Shown piece after piece: positions 51,842 to 60,865 of a DNA stretch of 64,000 nucleotides. The stretch spans positions 62,001 to 126,000 of the forward strand of contig NZ_JABBNC010000026.1 in the NCBI RefSeq assembly GCF_012933445.1, in the 5' to 3' direction. The position numbers and the translations under genes were made by a program. The stretch comes from Actinoplanes sp. TBRC 11911 (GTDB lineage: Bacteria > Actinomycetota > Actinomycetes > Mycobacteriales > Micromonosporaceae). Under the pieces are notes generated by a model, which had not been told where the DNA came from, ran no database searches, and saw nothing but the letters and a program-made list of their open reading frames with translations. Each line of letters opens with the position of its first letter. Position 1 is the stretch's first letter.

Positions 51842-52765
51842 TCAGGTGGCCACGTGGACGCGGACCGACGTGCCGGCCGGGTGGCGGTGCAGGCGGACCA
51901 GGTCGCACAGGTCGTTGACGAGCAGCAGGCCGCGGCCGCCGGTGTCGTCCGGTGGCAGCGGCACCCGGCCGGCCAGCGGGCCGGGCGACGGGCCGGCGTC
52001 GTCGACCTGGCAGACCAGCACGCCGGACTCGGGCCAGACGGCGATCCGGCCGCCGCCGCGGGTGTGCCGCAGCGTATTGGTGACCAGCTCGTTCGCGGCC
52101 ATGACCAGGTCGTCGAGGCGGTCCGGCGACAGCATCGTGCCGGCCGCCTGCCGCACGAACGCGCGCAGTCGGGGCAGGTCCGCCCGGTCGTCGACGACAC
52201 GCTCCTTCGCGTACTCCGGCACCGGCGGCAGCGGCACGTCGAGGTCGTCGGCCGTGGTCAGCGGGTCCACGTAGGACGTGCTGCGCCGCAACACCCCGCC
52301 GTCGAGGATCTGCGGGTGGGTGCGCCACGCGTTCAGGATCGCCGCGGGCCGCAGGGTGCTCACGGCGTACGGGCAAAGGATTGTCGCGTCGCGGCCGGCG
52401 AAGACCGCGTTGATCAGGGCCTCGTGGATGGCGCAGGCGTCCAGTTCGAGCGGGGTGCGGGCGGCCCACACCGGTTCCCCGATGATCGCCGCCCGGTACC
52501 CGCGGTGGCGGCCGGCGAAGTCGAGCAGCACCCTCGGCAGGATGCGCCCGGGGTTGCGGCCGGCGACCGCCATGTCGGCGAACGTGATCCGCCAGCCGTC
52601 GTCGACGAGCGCGCCGCGGAGCAGGTCGAGGTTCGCGGCGGGCACCGCGACCAGGACCGGGCGGCCCGCCTCGAGCGCGTCCCGGACGAACGTCGTGGTG
52701 GCCGCGAGGTAGTCGGCGCTGCCGCGGTACAGCAGACCGGGATGCTCGAACGGCTCCGTCGTCAC
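51842..52765 (-). CDS. MEDS-domain protein with anti-sigma-type histidine kinase ATPase
   Basis: 307 residues. N-terminal ~190 residues: MEDS-type sensor (LLYRGSADYLAATTTFVRDA, VLVAVPAANLDLLRGAL, MAVAGRNPGRILPRVLLDF). C-terminal ~110 residues: GHKL ATPase of the RsbW/SpoIIAB kind, with N-box MAANELVTNTLRHTRGGG, G1 VDDAGPSPGP and G2 GGRGLLLVNDL. It should bind ATP and could phosphorylate or hold the STAS protein encoded upstream. GTG start overlaps that stop by 4 bases (GTGA). Such pairs are known in Streptomyces and Actinoplanes as stress or development switches; the sigma factor it would control is not in sight. Confidence 0.88.
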   Translation of the reverse strand: MTTEPFEHPGLLYRGSADYLAATTTFVRDALEAGRPVLVAVPAANLDLLRGALVDDGWRITFADMAVAGRNPGRILPRVLLDFAGRHRGYRAAIIGEPVWAARTPLELDACAIHEALINAVFAGRDATILCPYAVSTLRPAAILNAWRTHPQILDGGVLRRSTSYVDPLTTADDLDVPLPPVPEYAKERVVDDRADLPRLRAFVRQAAGTMLSPDRLDDLVMAANELVTNTLRHTRGGGRIAVWPESGVLVCQVDDAGPSPGPLAGRVPLPPDDTGGRGLLLVNDLCDLVRLHRHPAGTSVRVHVAT

Positions 52766-53619
52766 ACGCCCCCGTCCACCGTGAGGCCCGGTGCCTCGGC
52801 GGCGCCGGTGAAGCCCAGCAGCCGGCGCAGGGCCGGCGAGCAGCCCACCACCCGCACCCGGCCGTGGTGCGCCGCCTGGACCAGGATGCGGGCGACCGCG
52901 GTGTCGGCGAACCGCAGCTCGCTGACGTCGATGACCATCTCGCGTTCGTCGTCGCCGACGTCGTCGAAGAGCTGGTCGACCACGGCGGCGAGGGCGGTGC
53001 GGTTGGAGCGGTCGGCCTCGCCGGACAGGACGAGCCCGGCCGGGACGCGTCGCACGCGCAGCGAGGTGGCCGGGTCGTACGGCATGCCGGTGGCCGCGGC
53101 GCCCTGGTGGGTCCACATGAACTCGCGCAGGTCGAGGGCCTCGAACACGCGCCGGTCGTAGGCGCAGACGCCGGCCACGAAACCGTCGCTGATGATCGTG
53201 TTGACCATGGTCTCGTACCAGGCGAGGCGGTCGGCGCCCGGAATGTCGCGCCGGGCCCAGGACATGTCGCCGACGACGCGCATCCCGAGGTAGCCCTCGC
53301 TGCGGGCGCGTTCGCGTTCGGCGGCCCAGCCGGCCAGGACGGCCTCGGGGTCGAAATAGCCGGCCGCGAGGTAGCTGGACTCGGGGACGTCGGCCACCAG
53401 CGAGCCCGTGCGCAGCGGCTCGGCCGGGTCGGCCCCCCGCGCGCGCAACGCGGCGAGCACCAGCTCGGGTTGGTCGCCGCTGTAGATCACCCGGTGGCGT
53501 GCGCGCAGCCCGGCGATGAAGAAGCTCGCGATGGTGTCCGCGCGGACGCGATCATCGTCGACGACCCAGCACACGTGATCTCCGGGTGTCACCCGATCGA
53601 GCAGCGCCGACCCGGACAC
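52762..53619 (-). CDS. MEDS-domain protein with STAS (anti-anti-sigma-like) domain
   Basis: 285 residues. N-terminal MEDS sensor: DRVTPGDHVCWVVDDDRVRA, SGDQPELVLAALRARGADPA, YEGLGMRVVGDMSWA-like segment and FVAGVCAYDRRVFE. C-terminal STAS domain at about 195-280: AGLVLSGEADRSNRTALAAV, MVIDVSELRFADTAVARILV, VRVVGCSPALRRLLGFTGA. At the usual phospho-Ser position it has Thr (FADT). GTG at 53619 has AAGGGGG ahead; GTG at 53661 is possible. Together with the ATPase downstream it makes a partner-switch module in which both proteins carry the same sensor domain. Confidence 0.88.
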   Translation of the reverse strand: MSGSALLDRVTPGDHVCWVVDDDRVRADTIASFFIAGLRARHRVIYSGDQPELVLAALRARGADPAEPLRTGSLVADVPESSYLAAGYFDPEAVLAGWAAERERARSEGYLGMRVVGDMSWARRDIPGADRLAWYETMVNTIISDGFVAGVCAYDRRVFEALDLREFMWTHQGAAATGMPYDPATSLRVRRVPAGLVLSGEADRSNRTALAAVVDQLFDDVGDDEREMVIDVSELRFADTAVARILVQAAHHGRVRVVGCSPALRRLLGFTGAAEAPGLTVDGGV

Positions 53620-53704
53620 CGGAGTACCCCCTTCGCACGCCCGGTTGGAATTGCCCTTCACCGTACGCGTGCGGGGGGCCTCGTGGCGTTACCCGTCCAG
53701 GTGA

Positions 53705-54838
53705 TTAGGACGACGCCCAAGTGGGATGAGCGGTGACGAACTGCCCGACCGTGTCGGTGCGGGCCGCGTGCAGCAGGTCCAGGCTGGTCGGGCTGAGGAT
53801 CTGCACGCTGCCGACGCCGGGCACGGACCGGCTGTTGAACTTGCCGTCGTTCGTCTTGATCGTCACGAGTCCGGAGGGGTTGAGCCCGCGCATCGCGAAC
53901 GCCCAGTCGGTGATCGAGATGCCGCCGGTGTCCACCGTCATGGTCTTGCCGATCGAGCTGATCAGGCCAGGCAGCTTGGTCGGCGAGCTCAGCCCGTCGT
54001 GTTCGGCCTGCTGCAGCACCGCCTTGAGGAACTGCTGCTGGTGGCGCTGCCGGCCGTAGTCGCCGTCGTGGTTGGCGAGCAGGTCGCGCTGGCGTACGAA
54101 ATCGAGGGCCTGGGCAGGGGTGAAGCAGTGGTTGCCCTTGGCGTAGAAGTTCGGCGTGACGCCGGCGATCTTGTGGTTGATGGTGCCGTCCGGGTTGATC
54201 GCGTAGGGCGCGGCCTGCTTGCCGTCCGCGGTGTGCCCGATGTGGATCGAGGTGGTGTCCTCGTCCACATACATGCAGACCTGGCCGAGCACGTTGACGA
54301 CCTGCTGGAAACCCTGGAAGTCGATGATCGCGCCGGCGTCCGGGGTGATGCCGGTGAGCTTCTTGACGGTCAGCGAGAGCAACTCGAAGCCGTGCGACAG
54401 CTGTTGCGCGCCGGTGAGCCCCCGGCCGCCGAACGAGAACGCCGCGTTGATCTTGTTCTTCCCGCCGGCGTACGAGGTCACGCCGTTGTTGTAGGCCGGG
54501 ATGGAGACGTAGCTGTCGCGGGGCAGCGAGATCAGGTACCCGCTTTTGTGGTCGGCCGGGATGTGCAACAGGATGATCGAGTCGGAGCGGATCGCGGTGC
54601 CGGCCGCCGCGTTGGGCCGCTGGTCGATGCCGACGAGCAGGATGTTCTTGGCGCCCGAGACGGTGGCGTGCGCGGTCGCCGGGTCGGAGCTGCCGAGCAG
54701 GCTCTGCTGCTTCACCGAGCGGGTGGCCGCGCCGACGGTGGCCTCGAACACCACGACCCCGGCGCCCGCGACGATCAGCACGACGGCGCCCATGACGGTG
54801 AGCCACCGGGCCCATCGGCGGTGTCGGCGCTTCGGCAT
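53705..54838 (-). CDS. LytR-CpsA-Psr family cell-wall ligase
   Basis: 377 residues. A short cytoplasmic Arg/Lys-rich tail, one membrane helix (TVMGAVVLIVAGAGVVVF), then the LCP domain: NILLVGIDQRPNAAAGTAIR, SDSIILLHIPADHKSGYLIS, LPRDSYVSIP, INAAFSFGGRGL, DAGAIIDFQGFQQVVNVLG and FVRQRDLLANHDGDYGRQRH. The Asp and Arg residues in these blocks bind polyprenyl pyrophosphate. LCP proteins transfer glycopolymers onto peptidoglycan or arabinogalactan outside the cell. Adjacent to a glycosyltransferase cluster on the other strand, so both may serve the same envelope polymer. Confidence 0.94.
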   Translation of the reverse strand: MPKRRHRRWARWLTVMGAVVLIVAGAGVVVFEATVGAATRSVKQQSLLGSSDPATAHATVSGAKNILLVGIDQRPNAAAGTAIRSDSIILLHIPADHKSGYLISLPRDSYVSIPAYNNGVTSYAGGKNKINAAFSFGGRGLTGAQQLSHGFELLSLTVKKLTGITPDAGAIIDFQGFQQVVNVLGQVCMYVDEDTTSIHIGHTADGKQAAPYAINPDGTINHKIAGVTPNFYAKGNHCFTPAQALDFVRQRDLLANHDGDYGRQRHQQQFLKAVLQQAEHDGLSSPTKLPGLISSIGKTMTVDTGGISITDWAFAMRGLNPSGLVTIKTNDGKFNSRSVPGVGSVQILSPTSLDLLHAARTDTVGQFVTAHPTWASS

Positions 54839-55038
54839 GTCGTCTCCCCCCTGGTCTTTTGTAATAACGGCATCGACCGCCGGTAAGCCTGCGTCGGGCC
54901 GGTGAGATTTCGGTGAGATTTTCCTGTCAGGCGACTGAGCGGCCCCCGGCGTCTGCCTCGAATTAACCCGTACGCCTCCGGACCGCCCTACCGTGCCCAG
55001 ACGATCACCCTGGTTCTCCGACGGTTAAGCAGGTCGAA

Positions 55039-56010
55039 ATGTCCCCATCACCGGAGGTCAGCGTCGTCATCCCGACGCGCAACCGCCCGGAACTGGCCGC
55101 CCGCGCGGTGGCCAGCGCTCTCGCCCAGACGTTCGGTGACCTCGAGGTGGTCGTCGTGGTGGACGGCCCCGACGGCGTCACCCTCGACGCACTGTCGGGC
55201 ATCGGCGACGACCGGGTCCGGGTGATCGAGCTGAGCGAGCAGGGCAAGGCCCCGAACGCCCGCAACCAGGGCGCGCGCAACGCCCGGGGCCGCTGGACCG
55301 CCCTGCTCGACGACGACGACGAGTGGCTGCCCGCCAAGATCGAGACCCAGCTGGCGATGGCCGCGCAGGCCACCAAGGCGTCCCCGATCATCGCCACCCG
55401 CATGATCAGCCGCACGCCGCGCGCCGACACCGTGATGCCGCGCCGCCTCCCCGAGCCGGATGAGCCGCTCAGCGAGTATCTGACGATGCGCCGCGGCCTG
55501 TTCTACGGCGACGGCTTCATCCAGACCTCCACGATCATGGCGCCCACCTCGCTGTTGCTGCGGGTGCCGTTCACCGTCGGCCTGCGCCGCCAGCAGGAGC
55601 TGGACTGGACGCTGCGGGCCGTCCGCCATGACGACGTCGAGCTCCTGTACGTCCCGGAGCCGCTCGTGCTGTGGCACCAGGACGAGAATCGGGAACGTAT
55701 CAGCCTGCAGAACCCGTGGGAGGAACAGCTCGACTGGCTGCGGCACAATCGGGAGTTGTTCACGCCCCGCGCGTACGCGGCGTTCACGATGAGCGTGCTG
55801 AGCTCGATGGCCGCGCCGACGCGTAGTGGCAAGGTGTTCCGGGAGCTGCTGGACGAGGCCCGCGGCCACGGGCATCCCGGGGCGATCGACTACGTGACGT
55901 TCCTGCAGATCTGGGCGCTGCCGCCGGCGCTGCGCGCGCGCCTCCGCGACAAGATCGTCGGCCGGAGCGCGTCCGCGTCGTCGCCTTCGTCCAGTGCTGC
56001 CGATGTCTGA
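55039..56010 (+). CDS. glycosyltransferase family 2
   Basis: 323 residues. SVVIPTRNRPELAARAVASA, VVVVDGPDGVT and the metal-binding LLDDDDEWLPAK mark a GT-A fold family 2 enzyme; RRQQELDWTLRAVRHDD supplies the base-side region. It transfers a sugar from a nucleotide sugar to an unknown acceptor in the cytoplasm. No membrane helix. Its stop overlaps the next glycosyltransferase start by 8 bases (ATGTCTGA). Likely part of a surface glycan pathway with the genes at 56003-59507. Confidence 0.93.
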   Translation: MSPSPEVSVVIPTRNRPELAARAVASALAQTFGDLEVVVVVDGPDGVTLDALSGIGDDRVRVIELSEQGKAPNARNQGARNARGRWTALLDDDDEWLPAKIETQLAMAAQATKASPIIATRMISRTPRADTVMPRRLPEPDEPLSEYLTMRRGLFYGDGFIQTSTIMAPTSLLLRVPFTVGLRRQQELDWTLRAVRHDDVELLYVPEPLVLWHQDENRERISLQNPWEEQLDWLRHNRELFTPRAYAAFTMSVLSSMAAPTRSGKVFRELLDEARGHGHPGAIDYVTFLQIWALPPALRARLRDKIVGRSASASSPSSSAADV

Positions 56011-57103
56011 GCCTGCCGTCGTCATCTGGCGCAGCGCCATGCTGTCCGGCTCGGAGACGTTCATCCGCAACCAGGCCGACTCGCTCACCCGCTGGCGGCC
56101 CGCCTACCTGGGCGCCACCAAGGTCGAGTCGGACATCGCCCGCGCCGGCGACGTCATCGCGTACCCGTCCGAGGCCGACCGGCGGGCCTTCCTGCGCCTG
56201 CGCCTGACCGGGCAGTCACCGCAGCTGCTGCGGCTGCTGGCCGCGCAACGGGCGAAGCTGGTACACGCCCACTTCGGCGGCGACGGCTGGCTGATCAGCG
56301 GCTCGGCGCAGCGCCTCGGCATTCCGCTGGTCGTCACCGTGCACGGCCACGACGTGACCCGCCAGCCGGCCACGCCCGGCGCGAAGGGCATGCGCTACCG
56401 CCGCAACCTGCGCGCCATGTTCCAGCGGGCGGCCGCGGTGATCGCGGTGTCCGAGGTGATCCGGGAGAAGGCGATCCGCTGGGGCGCCGACCCCGCGAAG
56501 GTGCGGGTGCACTACACGGGCGTGCCGATCCCCTCGTCGACACCCGAGGCGTCGAAAGAATGGGACGTCGTGTTCGTGGGCCGCTTCGTCGAGAAGAAGG
56601 GCGCGGACGACCTGGTCGCCGCCCTGTCCACGATGGACCGGCCGGTGCGGGCGTTGTTCATCGGCGACGGCCCGCTGCTACCCCAGGTGCGCGCGTCGGC
56701 GGCGGCGCTGCGGGTGGACGCGACGTTCCGGGGTTCGCTGCCGCCCGACGAGGTGTACCGCCTGCTCGGCGCCTCCCGCATCCTGGCCGCCCCGTCGCGG
56801 ACGGCGGCCGACGGCGACACCGAGGGCCTGCCCACGACGATCGTGGAGGCGGCCGCGCTGGGCCTGCCGGTGGTGTCGACCCGGCACAGCGGCATCCCGG
56901 AGGCGGTGACCGACGGCGAGACCGGCCTGCTGGGCGCCGAGGGCGACCGCCCGGCGCTGGCCGCGGGCCTGACGCGCCTGCTGGCCGACGAGCCGCTGCG
57001 GGAGCGGTTCGGCAAGCAGGCGCGCGAGCAGGCCATGGCCCGTTTCGACGTGCGCAAGCAGAGCCGGGGCCTGGAGGACCTGTACGACGAGGTGACCGCC
57101 TAG
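56003..57103 (+). CDS. glycosyltransferase family 4
   Basis: 366 residues, GT-B fold. N-terminal: VVIWRSAMLSGSETFIRNQA; VHAHFGGDGWLISG; VVTVHGHDVTRQP. C-terminal: VVFVGRFVEKKGADDLVAAL, the E-x7-E motif region DTEGLPTTIVEAAALGLPVV and STRHSGIPEAVTDGETGLL. Retaining enzyme of WecA-independent polysaccharide or exopolysaccharide assembly. Overlaps the family 2 gene upstream; meets the minus-strand 57100 gene stop to stop with the codons overlapping. Confidence 0.94.
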   Translation: MSEPAVVIWRSAMLSGSETFIRNQADSLTRWRPAYLGATKVESDIARAGDVIAYPSEADRRAFLRLRLTGQSPQLLRLLAAQRAKLVHAHFGGDGWLISGSAQRLGIPLVVTVHGHDVTRQPATPGAKGMRYRRNLRAMFQRAAAVIAVSEVIREKAIRWGADPAKVRVHYTGVPIPSSTPEASKEWDVVFVGRFVEKKGADDLVAALSTMDRPVRALFIGDGPLLPQVRASAAALRVDATFRGSLPPDEVYRLLGASRILAAPSRTAADGDTEGLPTTIVEAAALGLPVVSTRHSGIPEAVTDGETGLLGAEGDRPALAAGLTRLLADEPLRERFGKQAREQAMARFDVRKQSRGLEDLYDEVTA

Positions 57104-58641
57104 CCCTTCGCCTTCTTGACCACGCCCCGGACCGCTCGCTTGCCGGCCCGCAGACCGCCGTACAGGCTGGTCGCGGCCCGCCCCGGCATCGTCGCCTTGA
57201 GCACCTTGTTGATCTGCCGGACGCGCTTGAGCTCGGCCTCACGGTTGCGCAGCATGGACTCGTACCACTCGTGCTTCGCCCGTGCCTCGGCCAGCTCCTT
57301 CGCGAGGCGGTCACGTTCGGTGGTCAGCTCGCGGACACTCTCCGCCGCCCGCGGCCCGGCGGCGGCCGGGACGTCGGCGGGCTCCAGCTCGCGACCGGTC
57401 ATCCCGGCGAGCAGGGCGGTCAGCTCGGCCTCGCCGATGGGGGCCGGCCACAGGTCGGCGTAGCCGCCGCGGATCACGTCGGCGGCGAACTCGCGCAGCG
57501 TGACGAGGGGATCCGCGGCCGGGGTGAGCCCGGCATGGCGGCCCGCGGCGTCCACGACGATCTGCCCGGCCGGCACCCCGGCGGCGGGGCCGGACAGCCA
57601 GGCGGTCAGCAGCTCCCGCACGGCCGGCAGGTCGCGGCGGCGGCAGGCGGTCAGGAGCAGGTCTTCGAGCGTGCGGCCGCGGGGCAGGCTCGGGTCGGGC
57701 AGCCGGATCTCGCGGACCGCGCCGTCCACGACAGTTATCGCATCGGGCCATATCGCGGTGCGTGCCTCGGCAGCCTGGCCTTTACCGGCCAGGACGATCC
57801 AGCCGGGGGCCAGCTCGGATACCAGGCCGGCGCGGGCGGCGCCGGTCGCGAGCCGGCGCGGGTCGGCCAGCACGTCCTTCGCGGCCGTCATGGCGGCGCT
57901 GAGTCGCGCCTCAACGAACCCGGACAAATCCCGATTTTTCGCGAAAGAGTCGCTTAAAAGCGAGATTTCGGCGGGGAGTGAGCGCCGGCCGCCGGCCGCC
58001 GGAGCGCCGGCCAACGAATCGCGAGTCCACCGGTCGCCGGCTTGCGACGGACTGACCTCGCCTTCCGACAGCCGCATATCCGGATATGTCGCGAAATCAT
58101 GCACCACTGTCAGCCCGGCAGCGGCGAGCCGCCCCCGCAACACCTCGGGCCCGCCCGGACCCTCCGCGACCACCCAGTCCGCATCCGACAACTCACCCGG
58201 CAGCGTTACCAGCCGATGCAACCCGAACGGGTTCTCCACCGCCAGCAGCAACCGCCCACCGGGCCGCACCAGCGCGGCCACCATCGACAGGACCTCGTCC
58301 CACGACCGGTCCGGCGCCTCCGCCGAGATCAGCCGATCAAGCCCGTCCAGCGCCACCACGGTGTCATACGCCGCCACCGCCGGCACTTTGTCCAAGCTCC
58401 CGCACAAAACGGCATACCGATCCAGCACAGCCGCGTCCGACTCGCTGCGCACCAGCACCGTCACGTCGTCGACCGGCAACGCCGCGATCAGCTCCGGATC
58501 ATGGGGCCCGGCCACCAGCGTACGGCCGAAAACCGCACCCAGAAGCGGCCGCAACGCCGCCCCGCCCGCCGGAGCCGGTCCGTGGGTCGCGTCCAGATCG
58601 GACCACAGCGGCATCTCGCCGCCGATCAATGTCACCGTCAT
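57100..58641 (-). CDS. methyltransferase-like protein with C-terminal coiled coil
   Basis: 513 residues. YDTVVALDGLDRLI, LSMVAALVRPGGRLLLAVEN and the following PFGLHRLVTLPGE are a degenerate class I methyltransferase core; the usual glycine-rich motif I is poorly kept (GAALRPLLGAVFGRTLVAG), so catalysis is doubtful. The C-terminal ~100 residues form a coiled coil (RAAESVRELTTERDRLAKEL, EARAKHEWYESMLRNREAEL) ending in a basic tail KRAVRGVVKKAKG. Similar proteins occur in actinomycete glycan clusters. It starts 4 bases before the end of the upstream 58638 gene (ATGA). Confidence 0.75.
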   Translation of the reverse strand: MTVTLIGGEMPLWSDLDATHGPAPAGGAALRPLLGAVFGRTLVAGPHDPELIAALPVDDVTVLVRSESDAAVLDRYAVLCGSLDKVPAVAAYDTVVALDGLDRLISAEAPDRSWDEVLSMVAALVRPGGRLLLAVENPFGLHRLVTLPGELSDADWVVAEGPGGPEVLRGRLAAAGLTVVHDFATYPDMRLSEGEVSPSQAGDRWTRDSLAGAPAAGGRRSLPAEISLLSDSFAKNRDLSGFVEARLSAAMTAAKDVLADPRRLATGAARAGLVSELAPGWIVLAGKGQAAEARTAIWPDAITVVDGAVREIRLPDPSLPRGRTLEDLLLTACRRRDLPAVRELLTAWLSGPAAGVPAGQIVVDAAGRHAGLTPAADPLVTLREFAADVIRGGYADLWPAPIGEAELTALLAGMTGRELEPADVPAAAGPRAAESVRELTTERDRLAKELAEARAKHEWYESMLRNREAELKRVRQINKVLKATMPGRAATSLYGGLRAGKRAVRGVVKKAKG

Positions 58642-59507
58642 CGCGCCAGCACCCCGGTCAGCTCCGCGTCCTCGACGCTGCGCGGCATCGGCCAGCCGAA
58701 CACCCGGCGCAACTCGGCGGGCGGCAGCAGCCGATCCGCCCCCAGCTCCTGCACCGCGATCGCCCGGGCCGCCTCGACATCGACCCGTTTGCCGTGCATC
58801 GGCGCCCACTCGCGTTCGATCCGGGCCTGCCCGCCGAACGCCGACTTTTCCCCCTCCAGGCGCATCGGATCCCCGTACACGGCGGGCTCGCACCCGGCCA
58901 GCGCGCCGTAGAACACCGCGCTGCACAGCCTGTTGGACGCCACCCGGGAATGCCGGCGCTGCTCAGCGAGTTGACGGTACAGGAACGCGCCGTCGAGGTC
59001 CTTCCACTGCCCGCCGCGGTACCCGTGACAGATCACCCGGAACCCGGCCCGCTCGTAGCGCTGGCGCACCTTCTTGTCGCCGAACTCCTGCCAGTACAGG
59101 CAGATCGTCACCGGCCCGGTCTCGGTGTCGCGGATCTCGTCGATCAGCACGTCGTGATCACCGAGGATGTGCTGACCCTCCCAGCCGTGGAACGGGTAGA
59201 AGATGGTGCCCTCCCGCGGCCCGGCCGGTTCCGGTTCCATCGCCACCAGGTATGCCCAGGGGGCACCCGTCACGTACACCTCACGCCGGCCCAGCGCCCA
59301 CGCCCGCCGGCGCACCCGTTCCGACCAGACGAACTTCGGCACGCCCGGGGTGAACTCGTGATCGGGAGCGAGCCCGTCGCCGATGTTCCAGCCGTGCTGG
59401 AGATATCCCTGGATGCGTGGCGGGTCCTCGTCGTCCAGGCCGCAGTAGCGGGCGAGCACGTGGGAATGGCCGTAGTAGTGGTTCGCGTGGTGCACGCCGA
59501 ATTCCAT
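58638..59507 (-). CDS. glycan-cluster protein of unknown function
   Basis: 289 residues. FGVHHANHYYGHSHVLARYC and IQGYLQHGWNIGD open the protein; later WSERVRRRAWALG, IFYPFHGWEGQHILGDHDVL, PVTICLYWQEFGDKKVRQRY and a C-terminal AVFYGALAGCEPAVYGDPMR. The His-rich start and the overall plan recall glycosyltransferases of the CDP-glycerol/polysialyl type (GT-B), with the C-terminal part as the nucleotide-sugar half, but I could not confirm motifs. Coupled to the methyltransferase-like gene and next to two glycosyltransferases, so a role in envelope polysaccharide synthesis is likely. Confidence 0.68.
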   Translation of the reverse strand: MEFGVHHANHYYGHSHVLARYCGLDDEDPPRIQGYLQHGWNIGDGLAPDHEFTPGVPKFVWSERVRRRAWALGRREVYVTGAPWAYLVAMEPEPAGPREGTIFYPFHGWEGQHILGDHDVLIDEIRDTETGPVTICLYWQEFGDKKVRQRYERAGFRVICHGYRGGQWKDLDGAFLYRQLAEQRRHSRVASNRLCSAVFYGALAGCEPAVYGDPMRLEGEKSAFGGQARIEREWAPMHGKRVDVEAARAIAVQELGADRLLPPAELRRVFGWPMPRSVEDAELTGVLAR

Positions 59508-59574
59508 ACCGCGGAAACGTCCGGAAAGCGAACAGCAGGTGTCCGGCCGGGGAGATCTTTGGCGAGGGTGCTAT

Positions 59575-59710
59575 GTTGGTCGCAGTTCCGGTTCCCGGAT
59601 GCAGGCGGGCTTCTTTCCCGCCCCCGGCAACCCCTGCTCGGCTCACACGCCGTTTTTCACATCACCGGGCGTACGCCTCCGCGCGCGCCCGGGCTTCTGA
59701 GGAGTCCCTC
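59575..59710 (+). promoter_or_regulatory. possible structured leader of rho
   Basis: A TATGTT hexamer at 59572 could be a -10 box, giving a leader of about 130 nt. The leader has a hairpin GGCGGG/CCCGCC (about 59607-59625) followed by CCGGCAACCCCTGC. rho genes are often autoregulated through their leader. The same stretch is open in the rho frame from an ATG at 59573, so an N-terminal extension cannot be ruled out. Confidence 0.4.
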
Positions 59711-60865
59711 ATGACAACCCTTGCCACCCGCACATCTCCAAGATCCCAAACCCCTCGTTCCCGTACGCCTTCGCAGGAGCCCGCCGATGTCGCCGTCGAC
59801 GCCCTGCTCGACATCGTCGACGACCGCGCGTGGCTGCGCGCCGACGGCTACCTGCCCGGCCCCGGTGACATCGCCGTGCACACCGCCGAGGTGCGCCGGC
59901 ACGGGCTGCGCCGCGGCGACCGGGTCACCGGCTTCGCCCGGCTCGGCGGCAAGTACGCCAGCCTGCGCGTCGAGGCGGTCAACGGTCGCGCACCCGGGTA
60001 CCGGCGACCGGACTTCTACGAGCTGACCCCGCTCTACCCGCAGGAGCGGCTGCGCCTGGAGAACGACCCCGGCGACCTCACCACCCGCGTCATCGACCTG
60101 CTGATGCCGTTCGGCAAGGGGCAGCGCGCGCTCGTCGTCGCACCGCCCAAGGCCGGCAAGACGATCGTGCTGCAGAAGATCGCGAACGCGCTGGCCACCA
60201 ACAACCCGGAAGTCCACCTGATGGTGGTGCTCGTCGACGAACGACCCGAAGAGGTCACCGACATGCGGCGCACCGTCCACGGCGAGGTCATCGCGGCCAC
60301 CTTCGACCGGCCGCCGCAGGAGCACACCGCGCTGGCCGAGCTCGCCGTCGAACGCGCGAAGCGCCTCGTCGAACAGGGCGAGGACGTGGTGCTGCTGCTC
60401 GACTCGATCACCCGGCTCGGACGGGCGTACAACCTGGTGACCGCCGGCCGCGGCCGCACCCTGACCGGCGGGCTGGACTCCACCGCGCTGTACCCGCCGA
60501 AGCGCCTGCTCGGCGCCGCCCGCAACATCGAGGACGGCGGCTCCCTCACGATCATCGCGACCGCCCTGGTGGAGAACGGCTCCGCGATGGACACACTGAT
60601 CTTCGAAGAGTTCAAGAGCACCGGCAACGCCGAGCTCAAACTGGACCGTTCGCTTGCCGAGGCCCGCATCTACCCCGCGATCGACCTGGCCACGACCGGC
60701 ACCCGGCACGACGAGACCCTGCTCGCCCCCGCCGAGCGCGCGGTCGTCACCCAGCTGCGCCGCGCCCTGTCCGGCGGCCCGGACCGCGTCGCCACCATGC
60801 GCCAGCTCCTCGAGCAGTTGCGCGGCACCCGCTCCAACCTGGAGTTCCTGCGCCGGCTCACCTGA
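59711..60865 (+). CDS. rho: transcription termination factor Rho, compact form
   Basis: 384 residues. RNA-binding part: GYLPGPGDIAVHTAEVRRHG, GLRRGDRVTG and PLYPQERLRLE. ATPase: P-loop APPKAGKT (residues 144-151), VVLVDERPEEVTDMRR, Walker B and Q-loop LLLDSITRLGRAYN, R-loop region GGLDSTALYPPKRLLGAARN and the C-terminal LLAPAERAVVTQLRR. All the catalytic elements of the hexameric RNA helicase are there. Actinobacterial Rho usually carries a long Arg/Asp-rich N-terminal insert and is 600-700 residues; this one lacks it and may be a second, shorter paralog. GAGGAG before the ATG at 59711. Ends overlapping the convergent 60858 gene by 8 bases. Confidence 0.93.
   Translation: MTTLATRTSPRSQTPRSRTPSQEPADVAVDALLDIVDDRAWLRADGYLPGPGDIAVHTAEVRRHGLRRGDRVTGFARLGGKYASLRVEAVNGRAPGYRRPDFYELTPLYPQERLRLENDPGDLTTRVIDLLMPFGKGQRALVVAPPKAGKTIVLQKIANALATNNPEVHLMVVLVDERPEEVTDMRRTVHGEVIAATFDRPPQEHTALAELAVERAKRLVEQGEDVVLLLDSITRLGRAYNLVTAGRGRTLTGGLDSTALYPPKRLLGAARNIEDGGSLTIIATALVENGSAMDTLIFEEFKSTGNAELKLDRSLAEARIYPAIDLATTGTRHDETLLAPAERAVVTQLRRALSGGPDRVATMRQLLEQLRGTRSNLEFLRRLT

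Noticed and set aside
59580..59660. CCGGCAACCCC in the rho leader as a SAM riboswitch
   Set aside because: Only a short stretch matches; the other conserved parts and a methionine-related gene are missing.
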